Positions 34,704 through 44,262 of a stretch of DNA of 64,000 nt are shown here, one piece after another. Position 1 is the stretch's first letter. Every line of letters starts with the position of its first letter. The notes under the pieces are model-generated. The model did no database searches. It saw only the letters and a program-made list of their open reading frames with translations, and was not told the origin of the DNA. Made by a program: the position numbers and the translations under genes. This DNA is from CAXXOK01 sp963674895 (GTDB lineage Bacteria > Bacillota > Clostridia > Christensenellales > Aristaeellaceae): NCBI GenBank assembly GCA_963674895.2, contig CAXXCY010000003.1, positions 1,178,001-1,242,000 of the forward strand, in the 5' to 3' direction.

Positions 34704-37700
34704 GTGAAAATTGACCTGACATGTCCGGTGGAGCTGTGGAAATACACGCTGCCCGGCGAAGACAACCAGCAATGCACGTTCGTGCTTAACAATATCAGCG
34801 CCAAATATATCGTATCGGTCCAGATCACCCTCACCAGCTATGGCCCGAAGGAATTTGTCCTCCTCAAGCAAACGGAGCGGCTGCCTGTGAACGACGCTCC
34901 TCCCGGCCTTTCCTTTACCGTATCCATGGCACCCACCGAATGGGCGAATGTTGTCAACGTCGATTTGGTCATCGAAAAGGTATGGTTTACGGACGCCACC
35001 GTGTGGCGGCGCGGAAACGCGCCGCTGACGGAGTATGAGCCCAACGCCATCCCCGGCGGCCGGAAGCTGGACCAGCTCCGCTTCGTCGCCGGGGAGGACG
35101 CCGTCGGCTACCCGCAGCTTCAGGAGCAGGCGTGGCTTTGCGTGTGCGGCCGAGCCAACGACCTGAAGGACGACCGCTGCTGCCGGTGCAAGCGCGGGCG
35201 CGACACGGTGTTTGCGTCGTATACGCCGGAAAACGTGGAAAACCTGATCGCCGCGCACGAGCAGAAGCTGAAAACTGTCGCGCAATCGGCGCGCGAGGAA
35301 GCCAACCGCGTTTCGCAGCGGCAGGAAACCATCCGCCGGCAGGCGATCCAGAAAAAGCGGATCGTTTGGATCTCCACGCTTATTTTGCTTTGCGCCGCAG
35401 TGCTCACGGCCGGCGTTCTGCTGTGGGGCGTGCCCGCATGGAACTATTACCGGGCGAGCACGATGCTGTCGGACGGCGAGTACGCCGCGGCACGCGAGGC
35501 GTTCGTCAAGCTGTCCGGTTACCGCGATTCCCAAACGATGGTTTCGGAGAGCGACTACCGCACGGCGGGCAGCCTCGCCGGTCAGGACGAGCTGGCCGCG
35601 GCCGCCGCGCTGTACGAGTCGCTCGGCGATTATAAGGACAGCGCGGACAAAGCCATCCAAACCCGATACAAAATCGCGCATACCGCGTTCTCGTCCGGCG
35701 ATTATGAGCTGGCGGCTAAGCTGTTCGGGGAGATATCGGCGTATCAGGACAGCGCGAAGATGCGCCAGGAATCCCTGTATCAGCAGGCTTCCGCTTTGTT
35801 TGACAGCGATATGCCGGACGAAGCGCGGCAAATTTTCGCGGACCTCGGGGATTACCGCGATTCTGCGGCGCGCATGGCCGCGTCCGATTATCAGATCGGG
35901 CTGAACGCTCTGAACAACGGCGAGTATGAGCTGGCGGCGCAGAAGTTCGAAGCTGTCAAGGATACGGAAGATGCGGAGGAAAAGCTCAAGGAAGCTTACT
36001 ATCTCTGGGGCATGGAAAAGCAGGATGCGGGAAGCTATGAGGAAGCCGGCAAGCTGTTCCTCAAAGCCGGCGATTATGAGGACGCGGAGTACCGCGCCAA
36101 CGGCAGCCTGTACTTTCTGGCGAACGAGTATGAAGAAAATCAGAATTATCAGAAAGCCGCCGAGCTGTTTCAAAGCGTGATCCCCTATCTCGACAGCGAA
36201 ACGAGATATTGGGACAGCGTTTATCAGCAGGGACTGCTGGAAGAGCAGGCGGGGAATATCGAAGAGGCCATCGCCCTGTACCAAACCATCCCCCTGCACA
36301 AGGAGGCCGCCGCGCGGGTGGAGGCGTACTACTATCAGCAGGCGGAGGACGCCCTGGCGCAGGGCGACGCCGAAGAGGCCGTCCGGCTGTTTGGGCTGGC
36401 GGGCGATTATCAGGACTCCGCGGCGCGCATTCTTTCCATCCGCTACGATATGGCGGGCGCCGCGCTCTCCTCGGGGGATTACCAGACGGCCGCCGACCTT
36501 TTCGGCGAGATCTCCGGTTATGAGGACAGCGCTGACCAGCGCAAGCAGGCGCAGTATATGATGGCGAAAGCCGTGATGGACGCCGGGGACTACGAACAGG
36601 CAATATCGCTGTTTACCCAGCTCGGCGGCTACCAAGACGCCGAAACTATCGCAAACCAGGCGCGTTATGCGCAGGCGAAGGAAGCCTTTGATTCGGGCGA
36701 CTACGAGACGGCGAGCCGGCTGTTCACGGCGCTTGGGGACTTTGAAGACAGCGCGGAGCAGGCGCTGCAGGCTCGGTATCGGATTGCCAAGGCCGCGCTG
36801 GACGCCGGGGAATTTGATACGGCAATCGCGCTGTTTGACGAACTCGGCGCATACTCCGACAGCCGGGACATGGCAAACCAGGCGCGCTATGCCAAGGCGC
36901 AGGCCGCCTTCTCGGCCGCGGACTATGAGCAGGCCATCGCCCTGTTTACGGCCCTGAACGACTATCAGGACAGCAAGGACAAGGTTCTTGCGGCGCGGTA
37001 TGCGCAGGCGCAGGCAGCGTTTGACGCGGCGGATTACGAGCGGGCCATCGAACTGTTTGCCGCGCTGGGCGACTATCAGGACAGCCAGGCGCAGCTAGGC
37101 GCCCTGCGGTATACCGTAGGCTCCATGGCGCTGGCGGCGGCGGATTACGCCAAAGCCGTCGAAATGTTCGCCTTGCTCGGTCCGTATAAGGACAGCGCGG
37201 AGAAGCTGGACCAGGCTATGTATTCCTGGGGGCTCAACCTGAAAACAACCGGCAACGCGCAGTCCGCGGTCGAGCTGTTCAGCACGCTGCCCGAAGGCTC
37301 GGAAACCAAACAGCTTGTGGGCGATTTCATCCTGTCCGAGGCGCTGCGCATCCTGCAGACGGGTGATCCGGAGACCGCCGCCGCGCTCTTTGCGGCGCTC
37401 GGAGATCATCCCGGAGCCAAGGAGAATTACGACGCCGCGCGATACGATATCGCAACCCGGCTGATGGCGCAGGGCGATTACCGGCAAGCGGCCGTAAGCT
37501 TCGCCGCGCTGGGGACGTATGAGGATTCGCAGCAGAAGCTGTCCGACAGTCTGTATCAGGCCTACGGGAAGTACTTCAACGCCGCCGAGGCGGCCTATGA
37601 GGCGGAGAACTGGCAGGGCGTCGTTGCGGCGCTGGACGGCTACGACTTGACCAACCTCCCCGAGGACTATCAGGAGATGCAGGGATGGTATGAGGAAGCG

Positions 37701-38093
37701 TGCTTTGAAGCCGGAGAAGCGCTCTTTGCCGCAGGAAAGCCGTTTGAGGCGCTGCCGTATTATCAGCGGATCGCGGATCTGCCCGATGTCGCGGACGACG
37801 TGCTCCGGCGCCCCGTTTACCTGATCCTCGGAAGCTGGACGAACGAGGATACGGCCGCCGTATTCTCACCGGACGGCACGTACACGCTTGCGGACGCCGC
37901 CGGGTACTTTACTGTGGAGGATCAAACGCTGCTCGTGGGCGTGACCGCCGAGCAGCTCACGGCGCAATACCGGATCGCCCTGCTGACCGATACGGAGCTC
38001 ACCCTGACGTCCATGGAAGGCGGCGATACCGCCTATGCCTTCACGCGCGTGCAGGCCGCCGCGGAAAACGATGGCACAGGAAGCGCGCAGTAA
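34704..38093 (+). CDS. Giant membrane-anchored protein with ~19 tandem 37-residue TPR-like repeats
   Basis: A 1129-residue protein. Residues 1-140 form an unrecognised beta-rich domain. A zinc-ribbon-like cluster follows (C146, C148, C159, C160, C162), then a charged helix and one membrane segment (about 219-242). From about 250 to 950 there are some 19 consecutive 37-residue units. A typical unit reads AKAAFDSGDYETAIALF followed by GDYQDSAEKALQARY, with invariant Ala, Gly-Asp-Tyr and Asp-Ser positions, as in TPR/Sel1-like solenoids. The C-terminal ~100 residues look like a small beta-barrel (GSWTNEDTAAVFSPDGTY). GTG start eight bases after GGGAGG. Its function is unknown; a scaffold at the membrane is plausible. 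Confidence 0.85.
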   Translation: MKIDLTCPVELWKYTLPGEDNQQCTFVLNNISAKYIVSVQITLTSYGPKEFVLLKQTERLPVNDAPPGLSFTVSMAPTEWANVVNVDLVIEKVWFTDATVWRRGNAPLTEYEPNAIPGGRKLDQLRFVAGEDAVGYPQLQEQAWLCVCGRANDLKDDRCCRCKRGRDTVFASYTPENVENLIAAHEQKLKTVAQSAREEANRVSQRQETIRRQAIQKKRIVWISTLILLCAAVLTAGVLLWGVPAWNYYRASTMLSDGEYAAAREAFVKLSGYRDSQTMVSESDYRTAGSLAGQDELAAAAALYESLGDYKDSADKAIQTRYKIAHTAFSSGDYELAAKLFGEISAYQDSAKMRQESLYQQASALFDSDMPDEARQIFADLGDYRDSAARMAASDYQIGLNALNNGEYELAAQKFEAVKDTEDAEEKLKEAYYLWGMEKQDAGSYEEAGKLFLKAGDYEDAEYRANGSLYFLANEYEENQNYQKAAELFQSVIPYLDSETRYWDSVYQQGLLEEQAGNIEEAIALYQTIPLHKEAAARVEAYYYQQAEDALAQGDAEEAVRLFGLAGDYQDSAARILSIRYDMAGAALSSGDYQTAADLFGEISGYEDSADQRKQAQYMMAKAVMDAGDYEQAISLFTQLGGYQDAETIANQARYAQAKEAFDSGDYETASRLFTALGDFEDSAEQALQARYRIAKAALDAGEFDTAIALFDELGAYSDSRDMANQARYAKAQAAFSAADYEQAIALFTALNDYQDSKDKVLAARYAQAQAAFDAADYERAIELFAALGDYQDSQAQLGALRYTVGSMALAAADYAKAVEMFALLGPYKDSAEKLDQAMYSWGLNLKTTGNAQSAVELFSTLPEGSETKQLVGDFILSEALRILQTGDPETAAALFAALGDHPGAKENYDAARYDIATRLMAQGDYRQAAVSFAALGTYEDSQQKLSDSLYQAYGKYFNAAEAAYEAENWQGVVAALDGYDLTNLPEDYQEMQGWYEEACFEAGEALFAAGKPFEALPYYQRIADLPDVADDVLRRPVYLILGSWTNEDTAAVFSPDGTYTLADAAGYFTVEDQTLLVGVTAEQLTAQYRIALLTDTELTLTSMEGGDTAYAFTRVQAAAENDGTGSAQ

Positions 38094-39288
38094 TTCCAAG
38101 CTGACCGTCGGCGTCCTGTACGGATTCCGGGCGCTGATGGTTTTATGCGTCTGCAATTACCATATCTGGCAGCAAAGCTGGCTGATGCAGCAGGTGACCG
38201 TTGCGGGCAAAACAATCAGCTTTGATTTCTTTACGCGCTCCGGCTATATCCTCGTGGACGGCATGCTGCTGCTCAGCGGGTTTCTTCTATATCTCCCCCA
38301 CGCGCAGGCAGCCCAAACCCATACGCCCGTTCCCGATACGGGAACGTTTTACTGGAAGCGGTTTATCCGCATCGTGCCCTCCTATCTCGCGTCGGTTCTC
38401 CTGATGCTGTTATTCGCCTTGCTGCAAGGCGGCGCGTATCCGAACGCCGGGGCGGGAATCGCGGATGTGCTCACGCACCTTACATTCACGTTCACCTTCT
38501 TTTCCAACACCTACATTCACACACCGCTCAACGTCGTGCTGTGGACCATCGGCATCGAGGTACAGTTTTACCTGATCTTCCCGCTGATCGTCCGCTGCAT
38601 GCGGAGCAAGCCATATCTAACGCTTTCCGTCATGGCGCTGACCGGATTCCTGTTCCGCGCCATTCTGGGGCTTACCACCGGCAATCTGATCATGCTGGTC
38701 AACCAAATGCCCTCGTTCCTGGACGTCTATGCGCTGGGTATGCTGGGCGCGGTCATGTATATCCAACTGCGCCGGTGGAGCGAAACGAAAAAGGTGAAAA
38801 TTGTCCTGTCCTTTCTGTCGGTCCCGCTGTTCATACTGGGGCTCATCGCGTTGATGGGTTTGTTTCGCTTCCAGTCGGCATACGGCTCGAGCGGCCTGGA
38901 GGCGCTCCGGCAGTCGCAATGGATTATCCGGCTGCCGCTGGCGCTCATGCTGCTGCTCATTATGCTCTCGGCCGCCTTTATGCCGAAGTTCCTCCAAAAG
39001 CTTCTGGATAACCGTCTGATGCGCTTTCTGGCCACCATCTCTTTTAACCTGTACATCTGGCACCAGGTGCTCAGCGTCCGGCTGATCAAGCCCCTATTCC
39101 CCGATACGCTGCACACCGATCTCAATCAACAGATCATCTATACGCTGCTGTGCTATTCGCTGTCCATCCTCACGGCCATGGTTTTCACTTACGGGCTTGA
39201 GCATCCGGCGGCGAAGCTTTTACAGAAAATGCGGAAACAAAAAGGAGAAGCCGGACATGAAGGACCCAAGACTGCAAAAACTGTGTAA
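38071..39288 (+). CDS. Acyltransferase-3 family membrane protein (OafA-like)
   Basis: A 405-residue protein with about ten membrane helices. RALMVLCVCNYH (about residues 19-30) matches the RxxAxxxVxxxH start of acyltransferase-3 proteins, with the catalytic histidine H30. FFTRSGYILVDGMLLLSGFLLY and the FYWKRFIRIVPSYL block (RRxxRIxPxY motif) follow. These enzymes O-acetylate surface polysaccharides, peptidoglycan or small molecules. The ATG lies inside the end of the repeat-protein gene (22-base overlap), so the two are co-expressed. Confidence 0.87.
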   Translation: MAQEARSNSKLTVGVLYGFRALMVLCVCNYHIWQQSWLMQQVTVAGKTISFDFFTRSGYILVDGMLLLSGFLLYLPHAQAAQTHTPVPDTGTFYWKRFIRIVPSYLASVLLMLLFALLQGGAYPNAGAGIADVLTHLTFTFTFFSNTYIHTPLNVVLWTIGIEVQFYLIFPLIVRCMRSKPYLTLSVMALTGFLFRAILGLTTGNLIMLVNQMPSFLDVYALGMLGAVMYIQLRRWSETKKVKIVLSFLSVPLFILGLIALMGLFRFQSAYGSSGLEALRQSQWIIRLPLALMLLLIMLSAAFMPKFLQKLLDNRLMRFLATISFNLYIWHQVLSVRLIKPLFPDTLHTDLNQQIIYTLLCYSLSILTAMVFTYGLEHPAAKLLQKMRKQKGEAGHEGPKTAKTV

Positions 39289-40372
39289 CCTGCTGGTCAA
39301 CTATTCCTGCGAACTGAAGCAAGGCGACAAAATCCTGATCGAGGTCTTTGGAAACCAGCCCGAAGTCACCATGATGCTCATCGACGAAGTTTACGCCGCC
39401 GGCGGCATTCCGTTCGTGCGCCACCGAGACATGCAGGTGCGGCGCAAGCTGATGCAGGGCGCGACCAGCGAGCAATACCTTGTGGAGGCCCAAAACGACG
39501 CCGCCCTGATGCGGCAGATGCAGGCATACCTGGGCGTGCGCGCCTTTGAAAATACCTACGAGCTTTCCGGCGTGAACGCGGACAAGATGGCGCTGTACAA
39601 TAAGGAGTATTCCCACGAAGTGCACGGCAAGATCCGCGTTCCCGACACGCGCTGGTGCGTGCTCCGCTACCCCAACCACTCCCTGGCGCAGAGCGCGCAG
39701 ATGAGCGTGGAAGCGTTTGAGGACTACTATTTCAGCGTATGCACGATGGACTACGCAAAGCTCGGCAAGGCGATGCAGGCGCTGAAAACGCGCATGGACA
39801 GCGCCGACCGGGTGCGCATTCAAGGGCCGGACACCGACCTGACGTTTTCCATCAAGGATATTCCCACCGTGATCTGCGACGGCAAGCTGAACATCCCCGA
39901 CGGCGAGGTGTACACCGCGCCGGTAAAGACGTCCGTCAACGGCACCGTTCACTACAACACCCCGAGCCTGTATCTGGGCAAGGTTTATGCCGATATCCGC
40001 TTTACGTTCAAGGACGGCAGGATTACCGAGGCGACCTCCAGCGATACCGAAGGGATGAACCGGATTCTCGATACGGACGAGGGCGCGCGCTATATCGGGG
40101 AGTTTTCCTTCGGGCTGAATCCGTTCGTGACCAGGCCCATCCAGGACATGCTGTTTGACGAGAAGATCGCGGGCTCGTTCCACCTCACCCCCGGCGCCAG
40201 CTACGACGACGCACCCAACGGCAACCATTCAAGCATTCATTGGGATATCGTCAGCATCCAGCGCCCCGAATACGGCGGAGGCACGATCTGGCTGGACGAC
40301 ACGCTCGTGCGCAGGGACGGCCTGTTCGTGCCCGAGGACCTGCTGGCGCTCAACCCTGACGCGTTCCAATAA
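39257..40372 (+). CDS. M29 family aminopeptidase (AmpS/PepS-like)
   Basis: A 371-residue metallo-aminopeptidase. The N-terminal domain (LCNLLVNYSCELKQGDKILIE) and the C-terminal metal-site region, with NIPDGEVYTAP, EFSFGLNP and NHSSIHWDIV, match thermophilic aminopeptidase AmpS. It releases N-terminal residues from peptides in the cytoplasm. ATG 39257 is preceded by AAAGGAG and overlaps the acyltransferase gene by 32 bases. Last gene of this plus-strand unit; a hairpin follows. Confidence 0.92.
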   Translation: MKDPRLQKLCNLLVNYSCELKQGDKILIEVFGNQPEVTMMLIDEVYAAGGIPFVRHRDMQVRRKLMQGATSEQYLVEAQNDAALMRQMQAYLGVRAFENTYELSGVNADKMALYNKEYSHEVHGKIRVPDTRWCVLRYPNHSLAQSAQMSVEAFEDYYFSVCTMDYAKLGKAMQALKTRMDSADRVRIQGPDTDLTFSIKDIPTVICDGKLNIPDGEVYTAPVKTSVNGTVHYNTPSLYLGKVYADIRFTFKDGRITEATSSDTEGMNRILDTDEGARYIGEFSFGLNPFVTRPIQDMLFDEKIAGSFHLTPGASYDDAPNGNHSSIHWDIVSIQRPEYGGGTIWLDDTLVRRDGLFVPEDLLALNPDAFQ

Positions 40373-40416
40373 ATACCGCGCCACTCCTGATAGGGTTCAT
40401 ATCATATAGATAGAAT

Positions 40417-40446
40417 GAATGGCCGCGAAATTCGCGGCCATTCTTG
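40417..40446. terminator. Hairpin between the aminopeptidase and araA genes
   Basis: A perfect 13-pair stem, GAATGGCCGCGAA (40417-40429) with TTCGCGGCCATTC (40431-40443). It lies between two converging genes. T-runs are short on both sides, so strength is moderate. Confidence 0.7.
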
Positions 40447-40470
40447 CCTATATGCCATTGGATATGATGC

Positions 40471-41862
40471 TTACCCGATAACCACGAGTTCTGTATCCGT
40501 GAATCTGGCGAACAGGCGGATATCATCGGCGGTCAGTGCGGTGGAGACTACCGTGTGGTGCCCGCCGCCGGCCTCGATCCAGCCCTTGGCGCCTTCCTCG
40601 AAATTGGGCTTGAGCTTCCACATGATCTGCGCTACGGGGAGCTTGGGCATGGGCTTGGGCTGCGCGATCAGCTCGATATTCGCGCACACGAGGCGGAACC
40701 TGTCGCCCAGGTCGATCATGCACACGGCGACACCGTCGCCCTTCACGCCGCCGAAGGTCAGGCGGGCGGGGTCGGCCTTGCCGCCGATGCCCAGCGGATG
40801 CACCTCGATAGCGGGCTTGGTCGCCGCGAACGCGGGCGATACCTCCAGCATATGCGCGCCGAGTACATAGCCGTCGGCCAGGTCGTAGGTATAGTCCTCC
40901 ATGAAGCCGGTCGCACCCTTGCGGCCTTCGGCCATCTTCCAGAGCACAGCGTTCAGCGCGCTGGTCTTATAATCGCCCTCAGCCCCGAAGCCGATCCCCT
41001 TGCCCTGCATGCGCTGCGTGGCAAGGCCCGGTAGCTGCTCAAGGCCGTACAGGTCCTCAAACGTGTCTGTATACGCGCCGATGCCGTGCTTCGCGACGAA
41101 TTGGTCCAGCGCGATCTCATAGCGCGCCTGCTCCCTGACCGCGTTCATATCGTCGGTCTTCATGGTATACGCGGCTTTGTATTCTTCAATCTTCGCGTCT
41201 AGCTGCACGTCGGTGACGCCCTTCGTAAGCGCGACCAGATCGCCGATTCCGTAGTAGTTCACTTCCCAGCCGAAGCGGATCTGGCTTTCCACGCGGTCAC
41301 CGTCGGTCACGGCCACCTGCCGCATGTTGGAGCCGAACATCGCCACCTTCAGCTTCCGCGAAAAATCCAGCGCCTTGGCGACCTCGGCAAACTGCCGGAT
41401 CTGCGCGACGACCTTCTCGCTCTGATAGTACCCGACCACAATCTGGCGCTTCACATTGAGGCGCGTGCAGATAAATCCGAACTCCCGGTCGCCGTGCGCA
41501 GCCTGGTTTAGGTTCATGAAATCCATATCGATGCTGTCGTACGGCAGGCGCTCGTTGGCCTGCGTATGCAGGTGGCACAGGGGTTTGCGCAAAATCTGCA
41601 GCCCCTTGATCCACATTTTTGCGGGCGAGAAGGTATGCATCCAGGCGATCACGCCTACGCAATCCGGGTCCGCGGACGCTTCTTCCATCAAGGCGATGCA
41701 GCTCTCCGAATTGATAACGACCGGCTTCCACTCCACCCCGGCGACGCCCTGCAGCTTTTCGTGCAGGAAGCGCGCCATCTCCCTGGTGTCCAGCGCGACC
41801 TGCTTGAGTGTTTCGTCGCCGTACAGGTCCTGGCTGCCGGTGATAAAGTACAGTTTCTTCAT
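40471..41862 (-). CDS. araA: L-arabinose isomerase
   Basis: A 463-residue metal-dependent isomerase converting L-arabinose to L-ribulose. Conserved ligands are seen in GFGAEGDYKTSAL (Glu), GFMEDYTYDL (Glu), VLGAHMLEV (His) and GGGHHTV (His). WMHTFSPAKMWIKGL near residue 74 is the family signature. It is shorter at the C-terminus than the E. coli enzyme (about 500) but includes all ligands. ATG overlaps the araD stop by four bases and uses AAGGAGGG. It is the last gene of the operon. Confidence 0.96.
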   Translation of the reverse strand: MKKLYFITGSQDLYGDETLKQVALDTREMARFLHEKLQGVAGVEWKPVVINSESCIALMEEASADPDCVGVIAWMHTFSPAKMWIKGLQILRKPLCHLHTQANERLPYDSIDMDFMNLNQAAHGDREFGFICTRLNVKRQIVVGYYQSEKVVAQIRQFAEVAKALDFSRKLKVAMFGSNMRQVAVTDGDRVESQIRFGWEVNYYGIGDLVALTKGVTDVQLDAKIEEYKAAYTMKTDDMNAVREQARYEIALDQFVAKHGIGAYTDTFEDLYGLEQLPGLATQRMQGKGIGFGAEGDYKTSALNAVLWKMAEGRKGATGFMEDYTYDLADGYVLGAHMLEVSPAFAATKPAIEVHPLGIGGKADPARLTFGGVKGDGVAVCMIDLGDRFRLVCANIELIAQPKPMPKLPVAQIMWKLKPNFEEGAKGWIEAGGGHHTVVSTALTADDIRLFARFTDTELVVIG

Positions 41863-42560
41863 TCGTGTTTCCCTCCTTGGCCGTAATAGGCGTCTTTGCC
41901 GTGCTTGCGCAGATAATGTTTATCCATCAGATATTGGTCCGCCCTGCCGGCTTCGGGGTTGATCGCCTCGGTCAGAAGGGAGGTTTTAGCGACCTGCTCC
42001 AGCACCGCGGCGTGGTATACAGCCTCGTCCGCGTCCTTCCCCCAGGCAAACGGCCCGTGATTCTTGACCAGGATGGCCGGAACCTCCAGCACATCCCTGC
42101 CCCGCAGCGTTTCGATAATCACCAGGCCCGTGTTTTTTTCATACGCGGTCGCGATCTCCTCCTGCGTAAGCGCCCGGGCGCAAGGCACGTCGCCGTGGAA
42201 ATAATCCGCGTGCGTGGTGCCGTAGGAGGGTACGGCGCGGCCGGCCTGCGCAAAGGCCGTGGCGCACGTCGAGTGCGTGTGCACGATGCCGCCGATCGCG
42301 GGGAACGCCTTGTACAGTTCCACATGCGTGGGGGTGTCCGACGACGGGTTCCACTTGCCGTCCACCACGTTGCCGTCCAGATCGACGACCACCATATCGT
42401 CCTCGGTCATGCCGTCGTAGGAAAGGCCGCTGGGCTTGATCACCACCAGCCCCTTCTCGCGGCTGACGGCGCTGACGTTGCCCCAGGTAAACAGCACCAG
42501 CCCGTGCTTGACCAGGTTAAGGTTCGCGTCACAAACCTGTTTTCGCAGCTGCTTAAGCAT
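41859..42560 (-). CDS. araD: L-ribulose-5-phosphate 4-epimerase
   Basis: A 233-residue class II aldolase-fold zinc enzyme that converts L-ribulose 5-phosphate to D-xylulose 5-phosphate. FTWGNVSAVSRE, VIKPSGLSYD, HTHSTCATAFAQ (zinc His pair near 95-97), THADYFHGDVPC and KNHGPFAWGKDADEAV (third His) are standard. One base separates its ATG from the upstream kinase stop, and its end overlaps araA. Confidence 0.96.
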   Translation of the reverse strand: MLKQLRKQVCDANLNLVKHGLVLFTWGNVSAVSREKGLVVIKPSGLSYDGMTEDDMVVVDLDGNVVDGKWNPSSDTPTHVELYKAFPAIGGIVHTHSTCATAFAQAGRAVPSYGTTHADYFHGDVPCARALTQEEIATAYEKNTGLVIIETLRGRDVLEVPAILVKNHGPFAWGKDADEAVYHAAVLEQVAKTSLLTEAINPEAGRADQYLMDKHYLRKHGKDAYYGQGGKHE

Positions 42561-42561
42561 T

Positions 42562-44106
42562 CTATTCCTCCAGCGCCGCGCGTTCCGCCTTCAGCGCCTT
42601 CTCAAACCGTTCCAGATAAGCGGCAAATCCCTGCACGCCTTCCGGTTCCGGCTGCAGGGTGGACCTGACGGCGTTCACAAACACCCTGTCTTCCAGATAG
42701 CTTTCCAGCGTTTCGCCATCCGCCTTGTTCATCCGGTACGCAACCAGCAGCGCCATGCCGTACGCGCCGCCCTCGCCCGCGGTTTCCATCACCGATACGG
42801 GCGCGTTCATCGCGTTGGCCAGGTACTGCTGCCCGACCTTAGGCGCCTTGAAAAACCCGCCGTGCCCCGTCAGGCAGTCGATGGCGACGTTTTCCCTGTA
42901 CAAAATCCGCATGCCGACCGCAAGCGTCGACAGCGCGCTGTACATCTGGGCGCGCAGGAAATTCGCAACGGTAAACCGGCTTCCCGCGTCACGCAATACC
43001 ATCGGGCGGCCTTTCTCAAATTCCGTGATATGTTCGCCGGAAAGGTAGTTGACCACCACCATGCCGCCGGCGTCCGCTTCCCCCTCCAGGCTTAGTTCGT
43101 ACATCTTGTCGTAAATCTTCTTAATGTTGATCTCCATGCCGAAGGAGGACAGGAATTCGCTGTAGGTTTCCGCCCACGCGTTGATATCGGAGGTGCAGTT
43201 CGTGCAGTGCACCATCGCCACCGGTTTTCCGGACGGCGTGGCGACGATATCGATCTCCGGATACGGATAGGAAATCGGCCTCTCCAGCACGATCATGGCA
43301 AAGATCGACGTGCCCGCCGATACGTTGCCCGTGCGCGCGGCGACGCTGTTGGTGGCGACCATGCCCGTGCCCGCGTCGCCCTCCGGCGGCGCGACGGGGA
43401 TGCCCGCCTTCAGCCTGCCGCTGGGGTCCAGCAGCCTTGCGCCCTCTTCGGTCAGCGTGCCCGCGGTCTCGCCGGCCATGCGCACCGCCGGAAGCAGGTT
43501 TTTAAGCTTCCACGGCAGGTGATACTTCTCCACCAGCGTGTCGAATTTCGCAATCCGTTTGGCGTCGTAATCGTTTCCGTCCAGCGGGAACATGCCGCTC
43601 GCCTCGCCGACTCCGATCACGAACTCGCCCGTGAGCCTATGGTGCACGTAACCTTCCAGCGTGTTGATGTGATGAATTTTCCCGATATGCTTCTCGTTCT
43701 CCAGCACCGCGTGGTACAGATGCGCGATGCTCCAGCGCTGCGGGATATTGATGTTGAAAAGCTTTGTCAGCTCCTCGCTTTCCCGCGCGGTAAAGGTGTT
43801 GCGCCAGGTGCGGAACGGAGCCAGCAGATTGCCTTCCTTATCAAACGGAAGGTACCCGTGCATCATGGCGGAGATGCCCAGCCCTTCGATGCTGACGGGC
43901 GTTTTCACACCGTCCAAAAGCTCCGCGACGGCAGCCCGCAGGCCCGTCCACGCTTCTTCCAGCGGGTATGTCCACACGCCGTTCTCCAGCCGGTTTTCCC
44001 AGGTAAAGCCCCCCTGGCCGACGACCCGGTGCTGCGCGTCGATCAGCACCGCCTTGATGCGCGTCGAGCCCAGTTCAATGCCAAGGTATGTTTTCAAATC
44101 GCTCAT
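42562..44106 (-). CDS. FGGY-family carbohydrate kinase, probable ribulokinase
   Basis: A 514-residue sugar kinase of the actin/hexokinase fold. YLGIELGSTRIKAVLID (about residues 6-22) is the first phosphate-binding motif. NVSAGTSIFAMIVLE and the C-terminal GHGGFFKAPKVGQQ match the second. It does not look like classical AraB in sequence but resembles the xylulokinase-like ATPases that replace AraB in clostridial arabinose operons, so L-ribulose phosphorylation is inferred from its position between an alcohol dehydrogenase and araD. ATG 44106 follows AAAGGATTGA. Confidence 0.83.
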   Translation of the reverse strand: MSDLKTYLGIELGSTRIKAVLIDAQHRVVGQGGFTWENRLENGVWTYPLEEAWTGLRAAVAELLDGVKTPVSIEGLGISAMMHGYLPFDKEGNLLAPFRTWRNTFTARESEELTKLFNINIPQRWSIAHLYHAVLENEKHIGKIHHINTLEGYVHHRLTGEFVIGVGEASGMFPLDGNDYDAKRIAKFDTLVEKYHLPWKLKNLLPAVRMAGETAGTLTEEGARLLDPSGRLKAGIPVAPPEGDAGTGMVATNSVAARTGNVSAGTSIFAMIVLERPISYPYPEIDIVATPSGKPVAMVHCTNCTSDINAWAETYSEFLSSFGMEINIKKIYDKMYELSLEGEADAGGMVVVNYLSGEHITEFEKGRPMVLRDAGSRFTVANFLRAQMYSALSTLAVGMRILYRENVAIDCLTGHGGFFKAPKVGQQYLANAMNAPVSVMETAGEGGAYGMALLVAYRMNKADGETLESYLEDRVFVNAVRSTLQPEPEGVQGFAAYLERFEKALKAERAALEE

Positions 44107-44262
44107 ACCGTCAATCCTTTCCTGATGACCTGCCATATTCCGGTCGTCCTCCGGAAAATCAACTTGTAATTCCTCGCAGATAACAATCGCCGTGATGTCT
44201 GATGCGGATGCCGTTCGGCGGTCCGCGTAAGGTTTGCGCGGCATCCGGCCGGGTTTTTTCCC

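Noticed and set aside
34665..36635. A 656-codon minus-strand frame opposite the repeat protein
   Set aside because: It is a shadow of the GC-rich, codon-biased repeat gene; it has no ribosome site and its translation lacks any domain pattern.
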